Below are positions 57,395-63,744 of a stretch of 64,000 nucleotides of DNA, piece after piece. Under the pieces are notes generated by a model. It was not told the origin of the DNA. It ran no database searches and was given only the letters and a program-made list of their open reading frames with translations. Every line of letters begins with the position of its first letter. The stretch's first letter is position 1. The DNA comes from Bacteroidales bacterium. GTDB taxonomy: Bacteria > Bacteroidota > Bacteroidia > Bacteroidales > WCHB1-69. Position numbers and translations under genes: made by a program. Where the stretch lies: assembly GCA_024400635.1 (NCBI GenBank), contig JAKSMI010000006.1:1-64000 (forward strand), given 5' to 3'.

Positions 57395-58291
57395 ATGGCA
57401 GAATTAAAATTTGAAGATTTATTAGATGCTGGTTGTCACTTTGGACACCTCAGAAGAAAATGGAATCCCGCAATGGCTCCATACATTTTCATGGAGAAAA
57501 ACGGTATTCACATCATTGACCTTTACAAGACCATGGACAAATTGCAGGAAGCATGTGCTGCTGCAAAACAAATTGCCAAGTCAGGTCGCAAAATCCTGTT
57601 TGTTGCCACCAAAAAGCAAGCTAAAGACACCGTTGCGGAAATCGTCAAGGGCGTAAACATGCCATACGTAACCGAACGTTGGCCTGGTGGTATGCTTACC
57701 AACTTCTTCACCATCCGCAAGGCTGTGAAGAAAATGGGTGACATCGACAGACTGATGGCCAGCTCTCAATTCAACAGCATATCAAAACGCGAAAAACTGC
57801 AGATTCAACGTGAAAGAGCGAAACTTGAAAAGAACTTGGGTTCTATCGCCGACTTGTCACGCCTTCCCGCTGCCGTATTCATCGTTGACGTGCTGAAAGA
57901 ACATATCGCCGTTGCCGAAGCTCGCAGATTGAACATCAACACCTTCGCTATCGTTGATACCAACTCCAATCCTAACCTCATCGACTTCCCCATCCCAGCT
58001 AACGACGACGCTTCCAAATCTATCGCCATCATCGTTAAAGCCGTCTGCGACGCTATCGCCGAAGGTTTGAACGAAAGAAAAATGGACAAAGACAGCGCTG
58101 ACATTGAAGAGGAAGAAGAAGAAATGATTAGCAATGCAGCCAACGAAAGCGAAGAAGAAGAAGAAGTTGCCAGCAAGGCTAAAGCCGTGGTGAAAAAAGT
58201 TAAAGCCGTTGAAGAAGACAGCAACGACGAAAACAAACCCAAAAGAAGAAGAACAACTTCTAAAGTTGCCGCTTCTGGTTCCAACGAATAA
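57395..58291 (+). CDS. rpsB: 30S ribosomal protein S2 with extended charged C-terminus
   Basis: A 298-residue protein. The S2 body (FEDLLDAGCHFGHLRRKWNPAMAPYIF, TERWPGGMLTNFFTI, IVDTNSNPNLIDFPIPANDDASKSI) covers about residues 1-235. The last 60 residues are an acidic stretch (EEEEEMISNAANESEEEEE) and then a Lys/Arg-rich end (KPKRRRTTSK). That makes it longer than most bacterial S2 proteins (about 240-260). A spacer of 113 bases separates it from rpsI. Confidence 0.96.
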   Translation: MAELKFEDLLDAGCHFGHLRRKWNPAMAPYIFMEKNGIHIIDLYKTMDKLQEACAAAKQIAKSGRKILFVATKKQAKDTVAEIVKGVNMPYVTERWPGGMLTNFFTIRKAVKKMGDIDRLMASSQFNSISKREKLQIQRERAKLEKNLGSIADLSRLPAAVFIVDVLKEHIAVAEARRLNINTFAIVDTNSNPNLIDFPIPANDDASKSIAIIVKAVCDAIAEGLNERKMDKDSADIEEEEEEMISNAANESEEEEEVASKAKAVVKKVKAVEEDSNDENKPKRRRTTSKVAASGSNE

Positions 58292-58317
58292 TTATTAACT
58301 ATTAAAATTTAGAAATT

Positions 58318-59316
58318 ATGGCAATTACTGCTGCTCAAGTAAATAAACTCAGACAAGATACCGGTGCCGGTATGATGGATTGCAAGAATGCTCTCGTAGA
58401 AGCTGATGGCGACTACGAAAAAGCTATTGACATCCTTCGTAAAAAAGGTCAGAAAGTAGCTGCTAAACGTGCAGACCGCGCTTCTAACCAAGGTCGCGTT
58501 ATCGCCAAAGTTAATGCTGACCATACTTTCGGTGCAGTTCTGATGGTTGGTTGCGAAACTGACTTCGTTGGCAAAAATGCCGACTTCGTTGCTTTCACCG
58601 ACAAAATCATCGACAATGCAATGGCCGCTGGTATTAAAAACAGAGAAGACCTGCTGAACATGGTTATTGACGGACAAACCGTTTCCGCTTTGCTGCTCGA
58701 AATGACTGGCAAAACTGGTGAAAAGATTGAATTGCCCGCTTACAACACCATCGAAGCCGCTCACGTTGCTTCTTACAACCACAATGGCAACCTCTTGGCT
58801 TCCATCGCTGGTTTCAATATGAATAACGATACTGTTGCTGAAACCGCTCACAACATCGCCATGCAAATTGCAGCCATGAATCCTATGGCTATCGACGCTA
58901 ACGGCATCAGCCAGGAAGTTAAAGACCACGAATTGGCTATCGGCAAAGAAAAAACCGTTGCTGAATTGATTCAGAAAGCTGTAGAAACCGCTTTGAAAAA
59001 AGCCAACATCAATCCTAACCTCGTTGATTCCGATGACCACATCGCTTCAAACATCACCAAGGGTTGGTTGACAGAAGAAGAAGCTCAGAAAGCTCGCGAA
59101 ATCAAAGTCAGCGCTGCTGAAGAAAAAGCAAAAAGCATCCCCGCCGCAATGGTAGAAAACATCGCCCAGGGCCGTTTGAACAAGTTCTTCAAAGAAAACA
59201 CCCTTCTCGGACAAGAATACATCCTCGATGGTAAACTTACCGTTGCTGATGTTATGAAACAAGTCGACAGCAAATTGGAATGCACCGCATTCTTCCGTTT
59301 GCAATTGGGTGCTTAA
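58318..59316 (+). CDS. tsf: Elongation factor Ts
   Basis: A 332-residue nucleotide-exchange factor for EF-Tu. It starts AITAAQVNKLRQDTGAGMMDCKNALVEADGDYEKAIDILRKKG, the conserved UBA-like domain, and has MVGCETDFVGKNADF of the core. The length of about 330 fits Bacteroidota EF-Ts, longer than the E. coli protein (about 280). It ends the cluster, and a short hairpin and a tRNA gene follow. Confidence 0.97.
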   Translation: MAITAAQVNKLRQDTGAGMMDCKNALVEADGDYEKAIDILRKKGQKVAAKRADRASNQGRVIAKVNADHTFGAVLMVGCETDFVGKNADFVAFTDKIIDNAMAAGIKNREDLLNMVIDGQTVSALLLEMTGKTGEKIELPAYNTIEAAHVASYNHNGNLLASIAGFNMNNDTVAETAHNIAMQIAAMNPMAIDANGISQEVKDHELAIGKEKTVAELIQKAVETALKKANINPNLVDSDDHIASNITKGWLTEEEAQKAREIKVSAAEEKAKSIPAAMVENIAQGRLNKFFKENTLLGQEYILDGKLTVADVMKQVDSKLECTAFFRLQLGA

Positions 59317-59329
59317 TCCGAAATAATTT

Positions 59330-59345
59330 CCCCGAAACATCGGGG
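59330..59345. terminator. Short hairpin between tsf and the tRNA gene
   Basis: CCCCGA-AACA-TCGGGG, a 6-bp GC-rich stem without a U-run. It may terminate tsf weakly or mark processing of a tsf-tRNA transcript. Confidence 0.4.
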
Positions 59346-59349
59346 AGTG

Positions 59350-59423
59350 GGTCCCATAGCTCAGTTGGTTAGAGCAGCTGACTCATAATCAGCGGGTCCT
59401 TGGTTCGAGCCCGAGTGGGACCA
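59350..59423 (+). tRNA. tRNA with CAU anticodon (Met, or Ile2 after lysidine modification)
   Basis: A 74-base cloverleaf. The acceptor arms GGTCCCA and TGGGACC pair fully with discriminator A. The D-arm is GCTCAGTTGGTTAGAGC, the anticodon stem GCTGA/TCAGC has loop CTCATAA (CAU at 59,384-59,386), and the T-loop is TTCGAGC. CCA is not encoded. An A-U first pair of an initiator is absent, so it is elongator Met or the CAU isoleucine tRNA; the two cannot be separated by eye. The accessory island starts directly downstream, a common site for integration. Confidence 0.9.
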
Positions 59424-59434
59424 CAACGAAAATC

Positions 59435-59464
59435 AAAGGTTTGCGAGTGTACCGCAGACCTTTT
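59435..59464 (+). terminator. Terminator after the tRNA gene
   Basis: AAAGGTTTGCG (59,435-59,445) pairs with CGCAGACCTTTT (59,453-59,464) with one mismatch, and a T-rich stretch follows. Confidence 0.6.
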
Positions 59465-59506
59465 CTGTTTTCATTATGAACAAATACTGAACAAATGATT
59501 GATAAT

Positions 59507-59689
59507 TTAACAATTGTCTATCTCCTTTATCCTTCTTTTGTACTCGTCAATCAGCACCTTGACCTCGAAGTCTGAAATCTTGCACGGAAGGTTCTTTCTC
59601 GCCTCAAGCATCAGCACCCTGCTCTCTCCTATCTTCTTGACAAGGTTTTCCCGATAGTTGAGAAGGTGGTTCTGATTTAATCTCATCAA
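59507..59689 (-). CDS. Small hypothetical protein starting inside a 33-bp repeat
   Basis: A 60-residue frame. Its start codons lie in repeat A, so the true N-terminus was probably replaced when the repeat became joined here. The remaining sequence (LVKKIGESRVLMLEARKNLP...DEYKRRIKEIDNC) is helical and charged and not recognised. It is likely a 3' fragment of a former gene. Confidence 0.35.
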   Translation of the reverse strand: MMRLNQNHLLNYRENLVKKIGESRVLMLEARKNLPCKISDFEVKVLIDEYKRRIKEIDNC

Positions 59690-59706
59690 AATTATTTAAC
59701 ACTTAA
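59674..59706 (+). repeat. 33-bp dif-like repeat, copy A
   Basis: The sequence comprises G, then ATTTAATCTCA, TCAAAA, TTATTTAACAC, then TTAA. The 11+6+11 layout resembles a Xer recombinase (dif) site. It has stop codons in all six frames and is followed by AC rather than the CC of copies B-D. Confidence 0.8.
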
Positions 59707-59822
59707 ACGTCGGTGGTGATGGTGAAGGCCTCGCCGGCCAACACGCGCTCTATGGCGCGAAGTTTACGGTCTGATTGCTCCTTTACCGCCTGAGCTGGGC
59801 TGATTCTGATGTTGGATAACAT
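59703..59822 (-). CDS. 39-residue small ORF ending in repeat A
   Basis: Encodes MLSNIRISPAQAVKEQSDRK... through ERVLAGEAFTITTDV, with its TAA supplied by the edge of repeat A. A 15-base leader sequence (minus strand ACCAAACAGTAACAA, 59,839-59,825) directly precedes the ATG and is duplicated before the next ORF upstream. I recognise no family. Confidence 0.4.
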   Translation of the reverse strand: MLSNIRISPAQAVKEQSDRKLRAIERVLAGEAFTITTDV

Positions 59823-59952
59823 GGTTGTTACTGTTTGGTAATAAAGAAAGCCGACGTAGGGATACCGCGTCAGTAACTACGCCACCAGAAGTTTCCCAAA
59901 GGCGTACCATATCGGCTTTTAAATATCGTTTACTGGATTGATGATTCTTCAT
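59764..59952 (-). CDS. 62-residue hypothetical ORF with duplicated leader
   Basis: The ATG at 59,952 follows a second copy of the 15-base leader (59,970-59,956). A near -7 box lies shortly upstream on the minus strand. It encodes YLKADMVRLWETSGGVVTDAVSLRRLSLLPNSN..., of which the last third overlaps the 39-residue ORF in another frame. The function is unknown, and it could be a leader ORF. Confidence 0.35.
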   Translation of the reverse strand: MKNHQSSKRYLKADMVRLWETSGGVVTDAVSLRRLSLLPNSNNHVIQHQNQPSSGGKGAIRP

Positions 59953-60097
59953 CTTTTGTTACTGTTTGGTGCCGTAAAAATACAAAAAATTTCAATCCAT
60001 ACACAAAAAGCACACAAAAAAGACAAAAAAAAATTATTATAACAAAGAATAATGATAAGTTGCTGATTTACAATCTAGAAAATTTTCAAAAAAAAGC

Positions 60098-60123
60098 AAA
60101 TAGTATTAAAAATAATACTATTT
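60098..60123. promoter_or_regulatory. Palindromic operator of hicAB
   Basis: AAATAGTATTA and TAATACTATTT flank a 4-base A spacer, a perfect 26-base inverted repeat overlapping the -7 box (TATTTTTG, 60,119-60,126). This is ideal for autorepression by the HicB DNA-binding domain. Confidence 0.65.
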
Positions 60124-60126
60124 TTG
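60119..60126 (+). promoter_or_regulatory. -7 box (TATTTTTG) of hicAB
   Basis: TAnnTTTG match 28 bases before the hicA ATG; it is partly inside the palindrome. Confidence 0.6.
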
Positions 60127-60153
60127 CATAATCAAATTCTGAAAGAAAAAAAT

Positions 60154-60348
60154 ATGAAGACAATAAAAGTGCGGGATTTAATCAGAATGTTGAGGAGGGA
60201 CGGATGGGAACTTGTAAAAATCAAAGGCGACCACCGACAGTTCAAGCACCCCACCAAGAAAGGGAAAGTGACGGTAAACAAGAAATTGTCGGACGATTTG
60301 GACGGAGACCTTTTAGACAACATTTTGAAACAAGCGGGACTGAAATAA
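60154..60348 (+). CDS. hicA: HicA mRNA interferase toxin
   Basis: A 64-residue dsRBD-like toxin. MKTIKVRDLIRMLRRDGWELVKIKGDHRQFKHPTKKGKVTV holds the conserved GDHRQFKHP with the catalytic His, and the C-terminus is DLDGDLLDNILKQAGL. HicA cleaves mRNA when HicB is lost. The ATG at 60,154 matches family N-termini; an in-frame upstream start lies in the promoter. It is 22 bases ahead of hicB, sharing one transcript. Confidence 0.9.
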   Translation: MKTIKVRDLIRMLRRDGWELVKIKGDHRQFKHPTKKGKVTVNKKLSDDLDGDLLDNILKQAGLK

Positions 60349-60370
60349 GCCCCATAAAAAAAACAATAAC

Positions 60371-60907
60371 ATGGAACAGATAAAAGTAACAGTGGATTGG
60401 TGTGGCAAAAACTACGCATCATACATCAGCGACCCACGCATCAATGGTGTAGTCGTTTCAACAGGCAAAACATACGGAGATCTGAAGAGGGAGACCGAAG
60501 AGGAATTACAGTTCCATCTGGAGGGCTGTATCGCCGACGGCGACTCTATTCCAGAAAGCATCAAGAATGGCGACTATGAACTGGTGTATGAAAAAAGGGT
60601 TAGCGCAATCTTGCACGAGGCACAGCAATACACAACACTGGCTGCGTTAAGCCGCGCAACCGGTATCCGTCATGCACAGTTATCACATTACGCCAATGCC
60701 GTGTCCAAACCGCGCCAGGAACAGCGCGAACGTATAATCAATGGATTGCATATTATCGGAAAGGAATTGCAGGAGTTTGGCACAGTTGCAAGAGCTTCCG
60801 AAAAATACGATCAAGGTTATAGCCCCGAGATGGTATCAAAGGCTAAACGAGGAATGGAAGAACACAAGAAAGGCAGGTGCGGATTTAATCTCATCAAAAT
60901 TATTTAA
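60371..60907 (+). CDS. hicB: HicB antitoxin with helix-turn-helix
   Basis: A 178-residue protein. The N-terminal RNase-H-like HicB fold (VDWCGKNYASYISDPRINGVVVSTGKTYGDLKRETEEELQFHLEG) binds HicA. A C-terminal Xre-type HTH (YTTLAALSRATGIRHAQLSHYANAVSKPRQEQRERIINGLHIIGKEL) should bind the palindrome at 60,098. The last residues, FNLIKII and the stop, are encoded by 33-bp repeat B. The original C-terminus may have been replaced, though the core domains are intact. Confidence 0.88.
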   Translation: MEQIKVTVDWCGKNYASYISDPRINGVVVSTGKTYGDLKRETEEELQFHLEGCIADGDSIPESIKNGDYELVYEKRVSAILHEAQQYTTLAALSRATGIRHAQLSHYANAVSKPRQEQRERIINGLHIIGKELQEFGTVARASEKYDQGYSPEMVSKAKRGMEEHKKGRCGFNLIKII

Positions 60908-60914
60908 CACTTAA
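60882..60914 (+). repeat. 33-bp dif-like repeat, copy B
   Basis: Identical to copy A over 33 bases, followed by CC. It ends hicB on the plus strand and the SPFH fragment on the minus strand. Confidence 0.85.
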
Positions 60915-61252
60915 CCATGTTTTTGATGAGGTTGCTCACATTGGCCTGTACCAAGTCGTAGTTGATGGTGTAATCCACTTCGGAAGTTTGAACATCGCGG
61001 GTGTAAGAGCTTTCGTGGCCGTCAAATTTCTTTTGCTGGATGTTCACCTTGTTAATGGTCTGAATAAAAGGTATTTTCACATGTAATCCGTCTGTGACCG
61101 GAGTCTCTGATATCTTTCCGAAAGTGCTCAAGACGCCACGTTCAGTGGATTTGATGACATAGAAGGAGGATAAAATCACCATCAGTGCAAAAAAAGCCGA
61201 CAACAGACCAGATGAAGATTTTGCGCATGTTTGTTTTTCTTTGATAATCCAT
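60904..61252 (-). pseudogene. SPFH/band-7 (HflC/prohibitin-like) gene, truncated and frameshifted
   Basis: Only the first ~110 residues remain. The N-terminal membrane anchor MDYQRKTNMRKIFIWSVVGF is followed by FALMVILSSFYVIKSTERGVLSTFGKISETPVTDGLHVKIPF and FDGHESSYTRDVQTSEVDYTINYDL. The gene is cut at repeat B, giving an artificial end NMVKC. A run of seven T (minus strand, near 61,188-61,194) shifts the frame between the anchor and the SPFH domain; six T would restore it. A -7 box TATTTTTG lies upstream on the minus strand. A full-length relative would be about 270-330 residues, so two independent lesions mark it as dead. Confidence 0.75.
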
Positions 61253-61398
61253 GATGTTTTTATTTTTTTGTTATTGATTCTGATGAAATTTTTTCAAACT
61301 TCAAAAATACAAAAAAAAAATCATATTTGTTGTAACGTTTTTGATGTTTAAAGCGTCACATAAAATATACATATTATAAAAAACGAAAACACGGAAAT

Positions 61399-62292
61399 AT
61401 GAAAAAGTTTGTTTTTTTAGGCTTGTCATTGCTCATCTCTTTGGCGTTGCTGACGGTTTCTTGCCACAAGGAGAATTTGACCAATAACCAAAATAATACT
61501 GACACTGAAGTGCCGGGTGGCGGTGAGGATCCTGGAGATGAACCTGGTGGTGGCGAAGGTGGCGAAGGAGAAGATCCCGGTGACGGAGAAGAGGAAACGG
61601 GAGATCATGTCATTCCCAACGGTGTGACGGATGCTGATGGGAATCAATATAATACGGTAGTGTTGGGCAATCAGGAATGGATGGCCCAGAGTCTCCGTGT
61701 CACTCATTATGCCGATGGTACAGCAATTCCGATGGGAACGGACGGTCAGTGGAGCGACACAGATCCCTATCGTTATGCTCCTGCAGGGGATGAAACTAAA
61801 GTTGAACTATGGGGTTATTTGTACAACTGGTCGGCGGTAATGCATGGCTCTGGTTCCACCACGGCCAATCCGTCAGGTGTGCAGGGTATTTGTCCTACGG
61901 GATGGCATGTGCCCAGCAAGGCGGAGTGGGAACAGCTGTTCAGTTATGTGGGAAGCCAAAGTCAGTATGTATGCGATGACAATCCTGCGCATATTGTTAA
62001 ATCGTTGTGTGTTAACAAAGACTGGGAAAGTGCTGGCACCGGCTATGAATGTTGCCCGGGTTGGGAATCATGGAGCAATAATGCCACGGGCTTCTCTGCT
62101 TATCCCTGTGGAACATACAATGGTAATTATATGGACCAGAACCTGGGTGCGCACTTTTGGAGTACCACGATGATCAATGTAAACTATAAGTGGATTGCCG
62201 CCCCCCGTTTCTATTGTTTTTCTCCTGTTTCGGACTTGGCCGCTGGTGGTCAGGTAGGGACCGCTATCTCCCTCCGCTGCGTCAAAGACTGA
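61399..62292 (+). CDS. FISUMP-domain lipoprotein
   Basis: A 297-residue protein with a lipoprotein signal (LLISLALLTVSC, Cys22 acylated). A Gly/Glu/Asp-rich linker (about residues 40-70) is typical of tethers that lift a domain off the membrane. The FISUMP domain follows: VTDADGNQYNTVVLGNQEWMAQSLRVTHY, LWGYLYNWSAVMHG, GICPTGWHVPSKAEWEQLF, NNATGFSAYPCGTYNG, GAHFWSTT and ISLRCVKD. It is intact, while the genes either side between the 33-bp repeats are broken, and it ends at a good terminator. Confidence 0.85.
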   Translation: MKKFVFLGLSLLISLALLTVSCHKENLTNNQNNTDTEVPGGGEDPGDEPGGGEGGEGEDPGDGEEETGDHVIPNGVTDADGNQYNTVVLGNQEWMAQSLRVTHYADGTAIPMGTDGQWSDTDPYRYAPAGDETKVELWGYLYNWSAVMHGSGSTTANPSGVQGICPTGWHVPSKAEWEQLFSYVGSQSQYVCDDNPAHIVKSLCVNKDWESAGTGYECCPGWESWSNNATGFSAYPCGTYNGNYMDQNLGAHFWSTTMINVNYKWIAAPRFYCFSPVSDLAAGGQVGTAISLRCVKD

Positions 62293-62362
62293 TGCAGTTG
62301 ACAGTTGACAATGAACAATTGATGATTAATAGTTGGAATTGGTGGGGTTGTGTGTCAATAAT

Positions 62363-62398
62363 AGGCACTGGTGAATTGATTTGCCAGTGCCTGTTTTT
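62363..62398 (+). terminator. Rho-independent terminator
   Basis: AGGCACTGG (62,363-62,371) pairs with CCAGTGCCT (62,384-62,392), followed by GTTTTTT. It lies 70 bases after the FISUMP lipoprotein stop. Confidence 0.85.
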
Positions 62399-62399
62399 T

Positions 62400-63003
62400 G
62401 TCAGGCTTTTCATTTGGTGATGTGGCAAGCACCGTCTCTACATTACGATATCTGTCGCGAATTGCTGGATTGTGAATTTCGCGGCGGCAACTGGTGTGCA
62501 TCGGTGCAAATATTTTACGCGCCGCGACCATACATACAATCCGTATTCCTATCCTATGCGGCGGTTGCGGTTCCACCGCAAATTTTTTGTTTTGCCATTC
62601 ATCATGTCGTCATTCATCCGTACGAGGTTGTGGTTTCGCTGCATTGGCCGCATAGGGAATTTTATTAATCCCGCACAAGCGACGTAGTCGTGTAGTGTGG
62701 TGAGAAAGCGACAGATCCGCATAGAATGGAGACGTCAGATAGAGCACGTCTCATGCCTCCGGCATGAACATAAAAATGTTGTTTCAGTGGTAATTGTTAA
62801 CTTTTATAATCCCCAAAACAAATTGTGCAACATTTTCAAATCAAATTGTACACAATTTCAATGGTCTTCAACCAGCATTTAATTACCACCTCCCCCAGCA
62901 AGTGTCAGAAGACCACTGCAACACTTCCACTTGAGTATTTGTTGATGTTGTGACGTGTGTGTGAAAGAACAGCAATGTGAATAACAGGAGCAGAACACCT
63001 GCT
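62400..63003. other. Gene-free stretch inside the accessory island
   Basis: About 600 bases with no frame I can support. They include GC-rich scrambled sequence (62,430-62,760), a small ATGCCTCCGGCAT hairpin near 62,752, and an AT-rich part with CAAATTGTGCA / CAAATTGTACA near-repeats (62,815-62,855). It may be remains of decayed genes. Confidence 0.5.
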
Positions 63004-63036
63004 GATTTAATCTCATCAAAATTATTTAACACTTAA
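63004..63036 (+). repeat. 33-bp dif-like repeat, copy C
   Basis: Same 33 bases, followed by CC. It cuts the 3' end of the PASTA fragment on the minus strand. Confidence 0.85.
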
Positions 63037-63385
63037 CCGAAACGTCACGAAGTTCAGGCATGATGACTTTGGGCGGTTCGGAAGTAGCCACTGTCAAATA
63101 AACCTTGCGTCCTTTTTTCACTTTTTCTCCCGCCTCCGGATTCTGTTTCAAGATTGTACCAGCTGCAACCGTCTTGTCATAAACTTCATCCGTTACCACA
63201 ATGATGTAATCAGATGGCAAAAGTGTATCTATCAACGCATTACAATTCTGTCCAACAAAATCGGGCATATCAACTTCGCGACCATGGCGAGTATATGACC
63301 TAAGCAAAATCATTGTCACCAACATCAAAACGAAGGTAATACCAATGGCAAGCAATGATTTAATCTCATCAAAATTATTTAACAC
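63026..63385 (-). pseudogene. PASTA-domain protein fragment bounded by two 33-bp repeats
   Basis: The frame begins (MLNNFDEIKS) in repeat D and ends (VSVKC) in repeat C. Between them are a transmembrane helix (LLAIGITFVLMLVTMILL) and one PASTA-type repeat (VDMPDFVGQNCNALIDTLLPSDYIIVV...GTILKQNPEAGEKVKKGRKVYLTV), then PPKVIMPELRDVS. Intact Bacteroidota relatives as I know them carry two or more PASTA repeats after one TM helix. This is therefore an internal piece missing both its proper start and its later repeats. Confidence 0.7.
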
Positions 63386-63389
63386 TTAA
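63357..63389 (+). repeat. 33-bp dif-like repeat, copy D
   Basis: Same 33 bases, followed by CC. It borders the interspersed palindrome cluster at 63,395. Confidence 0.85.
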
Positions 63390-63394
63390 CCTTA

Positions 63395-63625
63395 AGAACG
63401 CAGACTGTTTGAGCAGGCGGAGCGGAGAGGAGCCTGCGAGTTTCAGCGTTTAGTCTCAACTACCCGATTTGTAGCAAACGCTTGAGCAGCGGAAAACCTT
63501 TCTTTGCGATACTTTCTTTGGGTTTCAAAGAAAGTATCAGGAATGGTATTGCCCTTCAGGCAACAGGTATCAACAACGCCTTTCCCCACCGAGGACTCCG
63601 TCCCCGGTTACTTGTTGTGTTCGCA
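63395..63625. repeat. Interspersed palindromic repeat cluster, copy 3
   Basis: Shares GAACGCAGACTGTTTGAGCAGG, the GATACTTTCTTTG / CAAAGAAAGTATC stem (63,508-63,538) and CCGAGGACTCCGTCCCCGG with the clusters at 20,935 and 48,540. It is inverted relative to the second. Confidence 0.75.
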
Positions 63626-63642
63626 TTGAGGCTGGCAATGCT

Positions 63643-63685
63643 TAAAAAAAACATCTCCAACCGCATAAATTCAGCGATTGGAGAT
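63643..63685 (-). terminator. Terminator of the T9SS cargo gene at the window end
   Basis: ATCTCCAA (63,653-63,660) pairs with TTGGAGAT (63,678-63,685). On the minus strand the stem is followed by a run of T (63,651-63,644). Confidence 0.75.
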
Positions 63686-63744
63686 GATCTTCTTTGCCGT
63701 ATTTCTTTGTTATCAAACAGCAATATTAATCGTTCAACTACATA

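Noticed and set aside
59350..59423. tRNA 3' end as a phage-type attachment site with a second att copy
   Set aside because: I found no second copy of the T-arm/acceptor sequence within the window, so only the association with an accessory island can be stated.
62190..62882. Short ORFs after the FISUMP lipoprotein
   Set aside because: They overlap the lipoprotein end or the terminator, or lie in scrambled sequence; none has recognisable features.
59674..63389. CRISPR array
   Set aside because: The repeat length would fit, but intervals are 1,175, 2,089 and 320 bases and hold genes and gene fragments; there are no cas genes.
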